Below, one piece after another: positions 27,582-36,685 of a DNA stretch of 64,000 bases. The notes under the pieces were generated by a model. It searched no databases. It saw only the letters and a list, made by a program, of their open reading frames with translations, and was not told the DNA's origin. Both the position numbers and the translations under genes were made by a program. The DNA comes from Persicobacter psychrovividus (lineage in GTDB: Bacteria > Bacteroidota > Bacteroidia > Cytophagales > Cyclobacteriaceae), in NCBI RefSeq assembly GCF_036492425.1, contig NZ_AP025301.1:1-64000 (forward strand). Direction: 5' to 3'. The stretch's first letter is position 1. Each line of letters begins with the position of its first letter.

Positions 27582-28907
27582 TTAAAGTCGATTTTTGATG
27601 TACAACTCCTTATCGCTATCCTCCGGCTCCCCATATTTTTTCAGGAGCCATCCAGCAAAAGCACTGATCGCTTGCTGACCTGGCTTTCCTTCTGCCCACT
27701 GGCGGAAATACAGCTTCTTCATCCCGCTCATATCGGGGTTCAGATCAAGGTCCATCTGGTAGTTCATCCGGTGATCGTCGTCATCATACTGTTCAAGCAT
27801 CTGCTTACGTCGGGTGGCGTTGTGTTGGTTGAATTGCTGTTCGAGCATCGCCAGCTGGTTAGCTTGTTCCTGCACAGCATTCTGCTTTTTCTTTGCCTCG
27901 GATTTTTTCTTTACCTGTGTATGATGCTTTTCATAGGCATCTTTCCAATAATCTTCCTTCAGTCCTTTATATAAGTAGCCCATCGGGTTGGTCGTGTCCT
28001 TCTTCGCTTCAACCTAAGCAATACAGAATTGCAGGTAATCAGCACCATATTCCTTTATCATATTTTCCGCATAGGTCTGATTGAACCAGTCAGGGAAGCT
28101 TTTATCCTTACTGGCCAGTGCATCAAGCATTGGCTTTTGAACCATATTATCTTCCTGCGAAGGTTTGGCTATCGTACTTTCCACCACTTCCGCTTCAGAA
28201 ATCGCTTTCTTATTCTGCTTCATGGTATAGTGAATCTTCACCACCTTTTTATTGGAACGCTCAAGCGTAAAGTCAATCTCCATATCGGAATACTGATTGA
28301 TTTCCCGCTGGCTTACATTAAGCACATTGGCTTTAAAATTATCGAACCGGGCATACCTTTTGGGCTCCAACCCGAGCAACTCACGTAAATGATTATACTC
28401 AAAGGTCCTTTGTGTAATTTTTGGATAGTATTGACGCAAAAGTTCATAAACTCGGAACGAATACGCACTTTGGAAATGATAAACATTGCCCAACATGTAC
28501 TGGGTGTAGTTACCATTGAGTTGAAGGAAAAATGGTTTCATCTCATCAGAGAACTTTACAGTGATAAAATCTTCACGCACATTCCCCTCGGCTACTGTAA
28601 TTAACGAATATACTTTCCAGTTCCCTTCGTCATCCTCAACCTCCAGTGCAACACGACCCAGGCCTTCTGCTGCTTCACGAACCCTTTTGTATCCACCACC
28701 TACCTTTTCTCCTGCGGCAATGCCCAAAATGTGCTTTATCTTGATCTCAACCTCATTGAAATTGGTATCCTCTTTTGTAATCTTGGCAGACATTAGGGCA
28801 ATAATCCGATGCTGAACAGCGGTAAGTTTCTCCTTCGCATTGACCAACTTGTTTCCTTTTACAATTCGATAATTCTTGTACTCTGACGGGATTATACTCA
28901 TACTCAA
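27582..28907 (-). pseudogene. Rep_3-family replication initiator (Rep1) with in-frame amber stop
   Basis: Winged-helix initiator of iteron plasmids. N-terminal part: IVKGNKLVNAKEKLTAVQHR, then VYHFQSAYSFRVYELLRQYY (helix of the second winged domain) and FDNFKANVLNVSQREINQYS. The frame meets TAG at 28014-28016 and continues without shift as VEAKKDTTNPMGYLYKGLKE and DYWKDAYEKH to 27582. The full product would be 441 residues, like Rep2 (464). A CAG to TAG change (Gln) fits the family pattern around this linker. The N-terminal 297 residues hold both DNA-binding domains and may still work; the downstream part could be translated from ATG 27983. Iterons lie upstream at 29194-29344. Confidence 0.85.
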
Positions 28908-28953
28908 TTATTTATAACACACTACTAATTAATATCTTAAGGCCTACAACTCC

Positions 28954-28965
28954 TACTAATTAGTA
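28954..28965. promoter_or_regulatory. Palindrome at the rep1 promoter, probable Rep operator
   Basis: TACTAATTAGTA, a 12-bp perfect palindrome 47 bp upstream of the rep1 start, with a partial copy ACTACTAATTA at 28920-28930. Its half sites resemble the iteron core (TACTATT, AGTAGG). Rep_3 initiators often repress themselves at such inverted half-iterons. Confidence 0.5.
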
Positions 28966-29193
28966 ACTTTGTATCGGTAAAAAAAGGCACATAAGCACCT
29001 ATTTAATCGATCAAACTAGGAGCCTTAATACACTGCTCACCTTTACAGCAACCTTAAAACATTTGTTTATCAGAAAATTACCAAAATGTACACGTTATAA
29101 TTCAAACTTAAAGTGACATTTTCAGCCTAATTAGACCTGACAGCTTTATGAAGTTACTAAATAGTAGGGGTAACAGCAAATGTTGGTTGTTTG

Positions 29194-29344
29194 GATACTA
29201 TTTCTAGGGATTAAAAACCAAAGTTACCAATAAGTAGGGATATAGATACTATTTCTAGGAGGTTGGATACTATTTCTAGGGATATGGATACTATTAGTAG
29301 GAGATAGGATACTATTTCTAGGGGCATGGATACTATTTCTAGGG
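29194..29344 (+). repeat. Iterons of origin 1 (six copies, five phased at 21 bp)
   Basis: Copies of GGATACTATTTCTAGGG start at 29194, 29244, 29265, 29286, 29307 and 29328. The last five are exactly 21 bp apart, two helical turns, so Rep would bind one face of the DNA. The copy at 29286 is variant (CTATTAGTAGG). The cluster sits about 290 bp upstream of rep1 in an AT-rich region, as in Rep_3 plasmid origins. Confidence 0.9.
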
Positions 29345-29569
29345 ATAAGGAGAAATTTACCCCTCAAAAAACGGCTATGACAGCTTCTCAGGGCTGATTT
29401 AGGGCCTATCAAAAATCCCTAAAACATATAAAACAATTAAAGTAAGAAAACAACAACACGGGTGGGGGCTGAAAGTAGCAGTTTCGATTAATTTTTTTCG
29501 AATGTTTAGTCTAATTCTTTATAGAGCTAAATGGATAGATGCTACATCTTTAGATTAGCACGAAAAAAA

Positions 29570-29622
29570 GCTCAAATATTAACTATATGCACTATAATTG
29601 CATAAAAAGATAATATTTGAGC
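29570..29622 (-). terminator. Long hairpin after the 29632-30834 gene
   Basis: Perfect 12-bp stem GCTCAAATATTA / TAATATTTGAGC with a 29-nt loop; read leftward it is followed by a TTTTTTT run. Confidence 0.65.
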
Positions 29623-29631
29623 TATAATCAA

Positions 29632-30834
29632 CTAACTCTCCTTCAAAAAAGTATTTGACAAGAAGCCAAAAGCCCAAAGTGGTAATGCTTGTAAAGCTCC
29701 CCGTGTGATACCGTCTTGAACAATAAAAGTATTCTCCAAGCCTTTGATTTGTTGCAGCGTCTTGTTTCTACCGCCAATTTCAAAGGTCCATTTTCTGCTT
29801 ACCAAAAAGTCTGATTTTTTAGATTCATTCACCGCTAAGCCAGCATTCTTCATCGCATTAAGAAAAAAGGTTTCCCGCACATTACCTATTTCAGGCTCAC
29901 TACTTAGTGCATACGCCAGATTAGTGTTTTCAAAATAAATCTTTTCTGGCTTTGGTAGCACATTAAAGCCTTTGGTATCGGCAATCAGAAGATTTAATAT
30001 TCGTGCCCGTTCCAACAAGTGAAATGCAAGCGATATTTCATCCCGGTGAATATTGATTTTCTTTGACAATGCAGAAATGTTGGGCTTGTACGGAACCATG
30101 TCCGCTATAATCGCCAAAACCTTCTTGATCTTTTGCCCCTTAGCCAAGGTCATGGATTCAATCTTTAAAAGATCAATATCGATAACCTGCTCAAGTGCTT
30201 TTTTCAGTCGGAAATGAAAGTTAGGCTCAATGGTAAACGGATAATATCCCTCAGACAAATATTCGTGGAAGTAAGACAGCACCTTCTCTTCGCCAATTTC
30301 AGCAAGCTGAACCTCATACTCATGATCCAGAATTTGTTCAAAGGTTAAGGCTGGAGATTTAATTTGATACTTCAACTCAAGAAACTCCTGAAAAGTCATT
30401 CCATCCATTTGATATTGAATCACTCGCCTGCTCAGGTCGTACTCCCCTTTGTAAATGTTGAGAATGGACGAACTGGTAAAGACTACCTTGAGGTCAGGGT
30501 AGCTGTCATAAATATTCTTCAGTTCCTGCGACCAGTTAGCATATTTGTGAACTTCATCCAAAAACAAGAAACGACCGCCATAGGCATAAAATTCATCCAC
30601 AACATCAACCAACGTCCGACTCGAAAATATTAGATCATCAAGCGACGCAAACAACACCTGCTCCAAATTAGGAAATCGCTGTTTGATCTGTTGTAAAATC
30701 CAAGTTGTTTTCCCTACCCCACGTGCCCCAATAATGGCCGTCATCCTGTTTTTCCAATTGATATCAAACTTCCTTTGGAAACTCAGGTCAGTACTATTAA
30801 TGATATTACGAAAGGTCCTATGCAGTTTATCCAT
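29632..30834 (-). CDS. AAA_14/DUF4143-type ATPase
   Basis: 400 residues. Walker A IIGARGVGKTTWILQQIKQR (about residues 34-42), Walker B RFLFLDEVHKYANWSQELKN (about 88-96), sensor VVFTSSSILNIYKGEYDLSR, an arginine RR.I in SRRVIQYQMDGMTFQEFLEL, and a C-terminal DUF4143-like part (KPEKIYFENTNLAYALSSEP, IGNVRETFFLNAMKNAGLAV, FEIGGRN). This family is frequent in Bacteroidota and archaea; its biochemical role is not established. A DNA or defence role is often guessed. Complete, monocistronic, between origin 1 and the ParB-like gene. Confidence 0.85.
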   Translation of the reverse strand: MDKLHRTFRNIINSTDLSFQRKFDINWKNRMTAIIGARGVGKTTWILQQIKQRFPNLEQVLFASLDDLIFSSRTLVDVVDEFYAYGGRFLFLDEVHKYANWSQELKNIYDSYPDLKVVFTSSSILNIYKGEYDLSRRVIQYQMDGMTFQEFLELKYQIKSPALTFEQILDHEYEVQLAEIGEEKVLSYFHEYLSEGYYPFTIEPNFHFRLKKALEQVIDIDLLKIESMTLAKGQKIKKVLAIIADMVPYKPNISALSKKINIHRDEISLAFHLLERARILNLLIADTKGFNVLPKPEKIYFENTNLAYALSSEPEIGNVRETFFLNAMKNAGLAVNESKKSDFLVSRKWTFEIGGRNKTLQQIKGLENTFIVQDGITRGALQALPLWAFGFLSNTFLKES

Positions 30835-30977
30835 TATTTTGCCTTATTTTTAAGGCAAAATAACAAAATTTAGCTTAGTTTATTAAGCAATTACTCTTTT
30901 AAAAATTTTCATCGCAATAGAAACAAAGAAATTATGTGATTTTGGGAAGAACCACCAACAAAGCACCCATGTATAAA

Positions 30978-32072
30978 TCACGCACTCAGCCGCTCCTTCA
31001 CCCGTTGAGCAGCCAAAATCAGACTATCAAGTTTCTCAAAGACCTCCTCTGAGTACTCTTGTTCATCCGATATTTTCGGAAAATCACGAATCAACTTAGA
31101 GATTCTACGAATCCAGCAAATCTCATTATCACACTCATAGTCCATAAACCGTTGCATGAAACTTCCGATATGCAAATTATCCTCGGTTACATTATAAAGT
31201 TGAGCTAATACCACTTCCCGATCCATTCCCAAACATTGATTAACCTCAAAAAATCGATGCATATAATCACGCATTTTCCGGATCTCAAGTCCCTGATCCA
31301 TGCCCATATCCAAAATTTCCTTTATTAGTAGAAAGGATTCCGCAACCAAAAACCTAGCGTAGGTAAAATGGTGGCTGATTCCCAATACCTCACGAGCATA
31401 CCCACTTTGTGGAAAAATATCGAGTAACATCCAATTCTGTTCCATCGATTTATTGTTTACCAAACCAATACACTCCAAAATGTTATAAGAGCGAAGCATG
31501 CCGGTAACCGTGTCGGTCGTTAGGCCAAGCACATTGGCGACGGATTGTATTGCATCTTCGAGCTTATACCCCAAATTCCGTTTATTGCTATACATTTGAT
31601 AAATGTGTCGAACCTTTGCAAGATCCCGCCATTCTTTTGCAGCCGAAACATTGCAAATACCTTGAATTTTAAGAAAGTCATCTCGTAAACGTTCTTTACT
31701 TACACCTTCCTTAAATTCAATACAAACAACCGGAATCGAGCTTGTTGGGTAAATGTCATTGATTCTCCCACTTTTCAGACAACATACCCTGGTATTGCCT
31801 TCCAGGACCACATAATCGAAGCTTGACAAATCCTCGGCAGGATTTTTATGTACCGCACAAAACAAATCCGTGTCAACCACAACGATTTGATTTACCCAAA
31901 GCACTTGCTGCTGCATACTTATCAGAAGTTCATTAGCATACTCCTCATCCATGGTTCTTGCGATCAAGCTGTATTGCGAACGATCGGTTTCTGAGGAGTG
32001 ATCCAGCTCACGAGGGTTGAGTGGATTTATAGCGATCTGGTTCAAACGAATGGTTTTTAAATTTAATTCCAT
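30978..32072 (-). CDS. ParB/Srx-fold nuclease-domain protein (KorB/Spo0J-like)
   Basis: 364 residues from ATG 32072 (MELNLKTIRLNQIAINPLNP), preferred to the upstream ATG 32126, whose extra residues (MEPFCVSRVILDVSLFIF) read like spacer. The ParB core is FDYVVLEGNTRVCCLKSGRI, matching the EGNRRLxAL box, and an HTH-like segment follows (KLEDAIQSVANVLGLTTDTV, TGMLRSYNILECIG). The C-terminal half is helical and unrecognised. Unlike the true partition ParB at 35762 it has no ParA neighbour. It is divergent from an XRE gene, with 99 bp between, which suggests a regulatory pair or a phage-defence/maintenance role; I cannot decide. Confidence 0.75.
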   Translation of the reverse strand: MELNLKTIRLNQIAINPLNPRELDHSSETDRSQYSLIARTMDEEYANELLISMQQQVLWVNQIVVVDTDLFCAVHKNPAEDLSSFDYVVLEGNTRVCCLKSGRINDIYPTSSIPVVCIEFKEGVSKERLRDDFLKIQGICNVSAAKEWRDLAKVRHIYQMYSNKRNLGYKLEDAIQSVANVLGLTTDTVTGMLRSYNILECIGLVNNKSMEQNWMLLDIFPQSGYAREVLGISHHFTYARFLVAESFLLIKEILDMGMDQGLEIRKMRDYMHRFFEVNQCLGMDREVVLAQLYNVTEDNLHIGSFMQRFMDYECDNEICWIRRISKLIRDFPKISDEQEYSEEVFEKLDSLILAAQRVKERLSA

Positions 32073-32171
32073 AAAAATAAATAATGATACATCTAAGATC
32101 ACACGTGAAACACAAAAAGGTTCCACGGTAGGCCGATAGATCTTCTATATTTATTTTTTAAAACATGCAAT

Positions 32172-32408
32172 ATGGAACTAAAAGACGTTGTCGCTCTTCA
32201 AGTAAAATTTTTCAGAGAACAAAAAGGCTATTCACAGCGTGAGCTGTCAGACATCTGCAATTTTCCCAGTAGCTATATTTTCAAGGTTGAAAAAGGCTTG
32301 CGCTTACCAAATCTTGAAAACATTTTTAAAATTTGTGATGGCCTCTCTATTAAGCCCCGTGATTTTATTGCATCGGTTGAAGAGAAACTTCATACCCCCC
32401 TACCTTAA
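32172..32408 (+). CDS. XRE-family HTH protein
   Basis: 78 residues, nearly all helix-turn-helix: VKFFREQKGYSQRELSDICN, FPSSYIFKVEKGLRLPNLEN, IFKICDGLSIKPRDFI. It is probably a dimeric repressor acting in the 99-bp spacer shared with the divergent ParB-like gene, and could also influence origin 2, which begins 120 bp downstream. No toxin partner adjacent. Confidence 0.8.
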   Translation: MELKDVVALQVKFFREQKGYSQRELSDICNFPSSYIFKVEKGLRLPNLENIFKICDGLSIKPRDFIASVEEKLHTPLP

Positions 32409-32530
32409 CCCTACATTCAATAAAAATCAATAATTCAACGACCTTCTGTTTTGTTGTTTTATATGTTTTATTGTTTTACTGTTTTCGGAGGCCGTAACTC
32501 ACTGTATATCATAGCGCCCCGAAGCTTAAT

Positions 32531-32982
32531 GTGGACGCTTCTGCCTATTAACGTGGACGCTTCTGCCAACTAATGTGGACGCTTCTGCCTATTAACGTGG
32601 ACGCTTCTGCCAACTAATGTGGACGCTTCTGCCATATAGGTGGAAAGATTTGCCGAAATGTGGAAAAATTTGCCGTTTAGTTTATTTATATTTCAAATAC
32701 GAATAATGTACTGTTATTCAGTGTTTTGCGTATGATTCATGCTCTTAAAGTACAAAGAGATCTAAACGTGGACGCTTGTGCCAACTAAGGTGGAAGGATT
32801 TGCCGAATAAGAATCACCTGTTTTCAATAAGGTGGATGCTTCTGCCATAATAAGTGGAAAGATTTGCCTCAAAATTAACAAATTCACATATAAAGATCTG
32901 AATTACAGCCTTTTGATTATGATAAGGGAAATAGTTGTTAAAAAAAACAGTATCATATTTTGTAAGTGTGGAAAGATTTGCC
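32531..32982 (+). repeat. Iterons of origin 2: twelve direct copies in two sequence classes
   Basis: Class I GTGGACGCTTCTGCC starts at 32531, 32553, 32575, 32597 and 32619 (exactly 22 bp apart), with variants at 32768 (CTTGTGCC) and 32832 (GATGCTTC). Class II GTGGAAAGATTTGCC starts at 32640, 32660 (AAAAATT), 32790 (AAGGATT), 32854 and 32968. All share GTGGA...TGCC. An inverted class II copy lies at 33105-33119 just before rep2. This is a typical Rep_3 origin, unusual for having two distinct iteron types. AT-rich sequence between 32680-32760 and 32869-32960 is a likely opening region. Confidence 0.92.
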
Positions 32983-33104
32983 GAAACTTAGGTCTGTAAA
33001 CAAAAAAAGTTCATTAATGAAATTTTTGATTTTTTGATAAAATTCAATTTTGATAAAATTGTCAAAAATGAAAAAGTGTTATTCGTCTTTCCACTTTTTC
33101 GCTT

Positions 33105-33119
33105 GGCAAATTTTTCCAC
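33105..33119 (-). promoter_or_regulatory. Inverted class II iteron next to the rep2 start
   Basis: GGCAAATTTTTCCAC is the reverse complement of the 32660 iteron and ends 14 bp before the rep2 ATG. This fits an autorepression operator for Rep2. Confidence 0.7.
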
Positions 33120-33133
33120 TAAGTTAAAAAAGC

Positions 33134-34528
33134 ATGAAGCAGGAATACCTTGATTTGGTCATTGTAAAGTCGAATAAATTGATTGAAAGTAAAAATCACT
33201 TTTCGGTGATTCAGCAACGAATCATGTCGATTGCTTTTGGGATGCTTCGACCGGATCAGGAAAAATTTGAATGGATTCATATCCCCTATCTTGATTTATT
33301 TGATACCAAAACAAAAAAAGGGGGGAGCCAGTATCAGATTGTCAAGGATGCGCTTCGGGAAATGTCAGCCTTGAGTATCTTCATTCAGCAGGATAATGGT
33401 CTATGGGAGTCAGTCCCTTTTTTGCAGGCGGCCGGTGATGATGTTGCCAAGACAGTCAAAGTGCGGTTTGTTGAAAATGCAAGAGACCTCTTGCTTAACC
33501 TTACCGGAAATTTCACCAAGTACCTGGTCAAGTCTATTTCCAAGTTTGAAAGCAGTTATTCTTTTAAGGTTTATGAGCTTTGCAAGCAATATGTGCGACT
33601 GAAAGAAAGAGAGGAAACGCTGTTGTTTTTGCGGGAACGTTTGGGGGTCTTGCGGGGTTATGAAGATACTGCTGCCGGAAGACGCCGGTTGCAGCAGGAT
33701 CATGAAGAAAATAAGCTCAATACCTTGTACCCGGAATTTCGTGATTTTAATGCCAAGATTTTGAAAGTTGCTCAGCGGGAAATCAATAAGCACAGTGATA
33801 TTTATATTGAATATGAAAAAATTCGACAGGGACGTTCTGTTACTTCGATCAAATTTAAGATCCGACTGAATCAAGCCAATATTGAGGAAGAGGATGTGGT
33901 GAATGTAAGTGTGCAAAAGGGACAAAGCATTCAGGCGGCCGCTCCTACCCCACCGACAAAAACGATTGATATTCCTCATCAAGAAATACTGTCTAAAGAA
34001 GAATATGCGAATCAGTATGTGGAACAGCAAAAATCGGTAAAAAATCCATCGGCTTATAAGTCAAAGTTAATGAAGGACCCGAACTTTGATGAACAGTACC
34101 AGAAAGTAGCCAAGCAGACCCAATCGAAAAAGAAAGCAGAAATAGCTAAATCGGAAAAGCAGCAAGAAGAGCAATTGGTTGAAAAACTAAAGGCTGAGTA
34201 TGGGGAAGAGTTCAAAAATATCCGAGTACCCTATTGCGAAATGGCCAATGAGAATGTCAGTTTGCTGGATGATTTCTTGGAATGGCTCAACGCGAATTAC
34301 AGTGGGGTAGATCGTCGCAGGTTGTTGGAGAGGGTTGGTGAGCGGGAGCTTCAAAAGTCTGATTGGATCAAGTTCGGAACTTTTATGATCAACCGACAAG
34401 GCACCGAATATGAAAAGCGATTTTTTATGAATGCCGATCCTAAATTATATATTCAGATGCGACTCGCTGAATTGCACTCAACACCTAAAGCGAAGCCTGC
34501 GAAGAAGAGTGTTTTCTCTGGTTTTTAA
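33134..34528 (+). CDS. Rep_3-family replication initiator (Rep2)
   Basis: 464 residues. Opening LVIVKSNKLIESKNHFSVIQ and QRIMSIAFG is the Rep_3 winged-helix 1; KSISKFESSYSFKVYELCKQ and FRDFNAKILKVAQREINKHS are the winged-helix 2 region, followed by YIEYEKIRQGRSVTSIKFKI. Past residue 260 is a linker (QAAAPTPPTKTIDI) and a Lys/Gln-rich helical C-terminus (KQTQSKKKAEIAKSEKQQEE) with the same NPSAYKSKLMKDPNFDE module as the tail of Rep1. It binds iterons at 32531-33119 and opens the origin. Intact, so origin 2 is likely the functional one. Leads a rep-parA-parB cluster. Confidence 0.9.
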   Translation: MKQEYLDLVIVKSNKLIESKNHFSVIQQRIMSIAFGMLRPDQEKFEWIHIPYLDLFDTKTKKGGSQYQIVKDALREMSALSIFIQQDNGLWESVPFLQAAGDDVAKTVKVRFVENARDLLLNLTGNFTKYLVKSISKFESSYSFKVYELCKQYVRLKEREETLLFLRERLGVLRGYEDTAAGRRRLQQDHEENKLNTLYPEFRDFNAKILKVAQREINKHSDIYIEYEKIRQGRSVTSIKFKIRLNQANIEEEDVVNVSVQKGQSIQAAAPTPPTKTIDIPHQEILSKEEYANQYVEQQKSVKNPSAYKSKLMKDPNFDEQYQKVAKQTQSKKKAEIAKSEKQQEEQLVEKLKAEYGEEFKNIRVPYCEMANENVSLLDDFLEWLNANYSGVDRRRLLERVGERELQKSDWIKFGTFMINRQGTEYEKRFFMNADPKLYIQMRLAELHSTPKAKPAKKSVFSGF

Positions 34529-34545
34529 CAAAAAAAGACACAATA

Positions 34546-34564
34546 GTGCGCAGAATCTGCGCAC
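34546..34564. promoter_or_regulatory. 19-bp palindrome, copy 1 (par operator or parS candidate)
   Basis: GTGCGCAGAATCTGCGCAC: perfect 8-bp arms plus a 3-bp centre. Recurs at 34649-34667, 103 bp away, overlapping the parA start. GC-rich islands in an AT-rich spacer. Confidence 0.75.
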
Positions 34565-34648
34565 GTTCGCAAATTTTATTACAAAAAAGTAATAATTTAA
34601 ATTGTTTTACATTTTTAGGGTGGTATATTTGTTACGATTTAGTACTCA

Positions 34649-34667
34649 TTGCGCAGAATCTGCGCAC
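34649..34667. promoter_or_regulatory. 19-bp palindrome, copy 2
   Basis: TTGCGCAGAATCTGCGCAC, the same palindrome with one outer base changed, ending 11 bp before the parA ATG at 34679. Binding here by ParA (which has an N-terminal HTH) or ParB would repress parAB. Confidence 0.75.
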
Positions 34668-34678
34668 TACCCCTAAAA

Positions 34679-35755
34679 ATGATGAAGAACTTAAATGTCG
34701 CTTTGAGTAAGTGGATTCGAAGCAAGAAAAAGATTCTTAATTTGTCTGAGATCAAGGAGCAAGCTGATGTTAGTCGTAATACTTTGAATCAGGTGATCAA
34801 CCACGATCAAGTTTTGTCAGAGAAGCTATACCGACAGCTGTACCCATATTTTGAGATGAATTACGGTCTAACGGAGGAGAAGCTAATGGACTTGTTGAAT
34901 CCACCGGCAAAAGTGATTGCTTTCTGGAATCAGAAAGGAGGGGTAGGGAAAACGACCACGGCGATTTCGATGTGTAGCGCTTTTGCCTATTCGGGCAAAA
35001 AGGTGTTGCTGATCGATGCCGATTATCAAAACAATGCTTTAGCTGCTTATGGCATCAGTCGATATGATCTGGAAGAAGGAGAGGAGTCCATTCCGTCATT
35101 GATGGATGTTTTGATTGATAACAGCAAATTCGAAGAGGCATTGGTTCAGCCAATCGAGGACTTGGAGAACTACCACCTGTTGCCCAATTATGGGGAGTTG
35201 ACGAACCTGCTGAAGGAGGGGATTGGGCTTTCACCATTGCAGAAATCCAAATGTTTTGATACGCTTATCAAATCGGTTAACCGTGATTACGATATCATTG
35301 TGATGGATATGCGCCCTGACCTGGATACGATCTTTTCTTATGCCCCGCTTTTGGGCGCCGAGAATGTTTATCTGCCTTTGGATGCGAGCCGGTTTTCTAT
35401 TCATGGTTTAGTGGATTCTTATAACTACATCAACACGATTCACAAAGATAATCCCAAGCTGAAAATCAAAGGTGCCTTTTTCAATCGGATTGCCAATAGC
35501 AAGAAGGAAGATAAGGAGGCTGTTTATGATTTGACTGTCCGACTGGAAGAGTTGAATATTTATGTGTTTGAGCGGTTTGTCCGTGATTTGTCCGGAATTA
35601 AAAAGGCCATGAAGCATGACCGTGACCCGGTGAGCTTTGGCAAGGAAATTAAAGCAGGACTGCACCCGGAGATGAAAGGAGAGAAGGCCACGTGCCTGAA
35701 TGCCTATGAGGATTATATGGAATTGTTTGAAGAGTTGCAGGAAACCTTAAAGTAA
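34679..35755 (+). CDS. parA: ParA partition ATPase with N-terminal HTH
   Basis: About 358 residues from ATG 34679 (MMKNLNVALSKWIRSKKKIL); an earlier TTG at 34649 lies inside the palindrome and is unlikely. The N-terminal 80 residues look like an HTH (IKEQADVSRNTLNQVINHDQ). The deviant Walker A is FWNQKGGVGKTTTAISMCSA, Walker A' VLLIDADYQNNALAAYG, and DIIVMDMRPDLDTIFSYAPL follows. As in type Ia ParA proteins, the N-terminal domain suggests autoregulation. It drives plasmid segregation with ParB 6 bp downstream. Confidence 0.9.
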   Translation: MMKNLNVALSKWIRSKKKILNLSEIKEQADVSRNTLNQVINHDQVLSEKLYRQLYPYFEMNYGLTEEKLMDLLNPPAKVIAFWNQKGGVGKTTTAISMCSAFAYSGKKVLLIDADYQNNALAAYGISRYDLEEGEESIPSLMDVLIDNSKFEEALVQPIEDLENYHLLPNYGELTNLLKEGIGLSPLQKSKCFDTLIKSVNRDYDIIVMDMRPDLDTIFSYAPLLGAENVYLPLDASRFSIHGLVDSYNYINTIHKDNPKLKIKGAFFNRIANSKKEDKEAVYDLTVRLEELNIYVFERFVRDLSGIKKAMKHDRDPVSFGKEIKAGLHPEMKGEKATCLNAYEDYMELFEELQETLK

Positions 35756-35761
35756 AGTCAA

Positions 35762-36685
35762 ATGGCCAGAGTAGTTAAAAGAAAAGAACCGACGGGGAAT
35801 GCCAAACGAACATTGGCTGATGCCCTGCCAAAAATTGATAAGACAAAAATTCCTCCTACGGCACTCACTACCTTGCGGGTGTTTGAGGATTTCATTCATC
35901 CCCTTTCTGATACGGAATTCAATAATCTGAAACAGGCGATCAAGAAAGACGGGGAGGTTTTTGACCCGATTAAGGTGTGGAATACTGGCGATGAGAAATA
36001 TGTCATTGATGGGCACCACCGACTGAAAATCGCTAAGGAATTGGGCATGAACCTCGTGCCTTTCCGAGAAATCACTGATCTCAATGATCGAGACGATGCC
36101 CTGCGATGGATGGCCGATAATCAGTTGGGCCGCCGGAACATTACCCCATTAATGGCATCTTTCCTCAGAGGAATGCGATTGGCAAAAGGGCAGGGACAAA
36201 AAACTACCCAACAGTTGGCCGAAAGCATGGGAGTTTCTAAACGTACGCTTGAGGTGGACCGCAATATTTACCAGGCACTGGAATATATTGGCAAAGCGCA
36301 ACGGGAATGGAAAGAACTGCTGATCATGCCGCAGGATGAAAATAAATCTGAAGACCCTGTTTATGAAAATTTGCTGAAAGTCAAAAAAGGGGATCTGCAA
36401 AAGTTGGGAGTCCGCTTGTCTAATGGAGAGCAGGTGAACTTACAGGATTGGATGGCAGAATTTGGAGATAAAGAAAGTACCAATGCCACCGAAGAACCGA
36501 GGGAGAAAACTATCGCAGATATCCTTTCCACCAAGTTCAAGGCCTACTCGAAACTATCGACTTCCAAGAAGTTTGCCCGACAGCTGAACGCTTGCTCCTC
36601 TGAAGAAAAGGAAGACATTAAGGTGATGCTGCGAGAGCAAATGGCTGAAATCCGATCCTTGTTGAATCGGGTGGAGAATCGTTGA
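35762..36685 (+). CDS. parB: ParB-family partition protein
   Basis: 307 residues. The ParB/Srx domain spans about residues 40-115: VFEDFIHPLSDTEFNNLKQA, PIKVWNTGDEKYVIDGHHRL (DGHHR in place of GERR), then the HTH region SFLRGMRLAKGQGQKTTQQL, AESMGVSKRTLEVDRNIYQA. The C-terminus is helical and probably dimerises. It binds a centromere site, candidates being the palindromes at 34546 and 34649. Only 6 bp after parA, clearly cotranscribed. Confidence 0.88.
   Translation: MARVVKRKEPTGNAKRTLADALPKIDKTKIPPTALTTLRVFEDFIHPLSDTEFNNLKQAIKKDGEVFDPIKVWNTGDEKYVIDGHHRLKIAKELGMNLVPFREITDLNDRDDALRWMADNQLGRRNITPLMASFLRGMRLAKGQGQKTTQQLAESMGVSKRTLEVDRNIYQALEYIGKAQREWKELLIMPQDENKSEDPVYENLLKVKKGDLQKLGVRLSNGEQVNLQDWMAEFGDKESTNATEEPREKTIADILSTKFKAYSKLSTSKKFARQLNACSSEEKEDIKVMLREQMAEIRSLLNRVENR

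Noticed and set aside
29194-29344. CRISPR array
   Set aside because: 17-bp repeats every 21 bp leave no room for spacers, and they adjoin rep1.
32531-32982. CRISPR array
   Set aside because: Repeats are 15 bp with 5-7 bp spacers, share two variant forms and lie before a Rep_3 gene. They are iterons. No cas genes.
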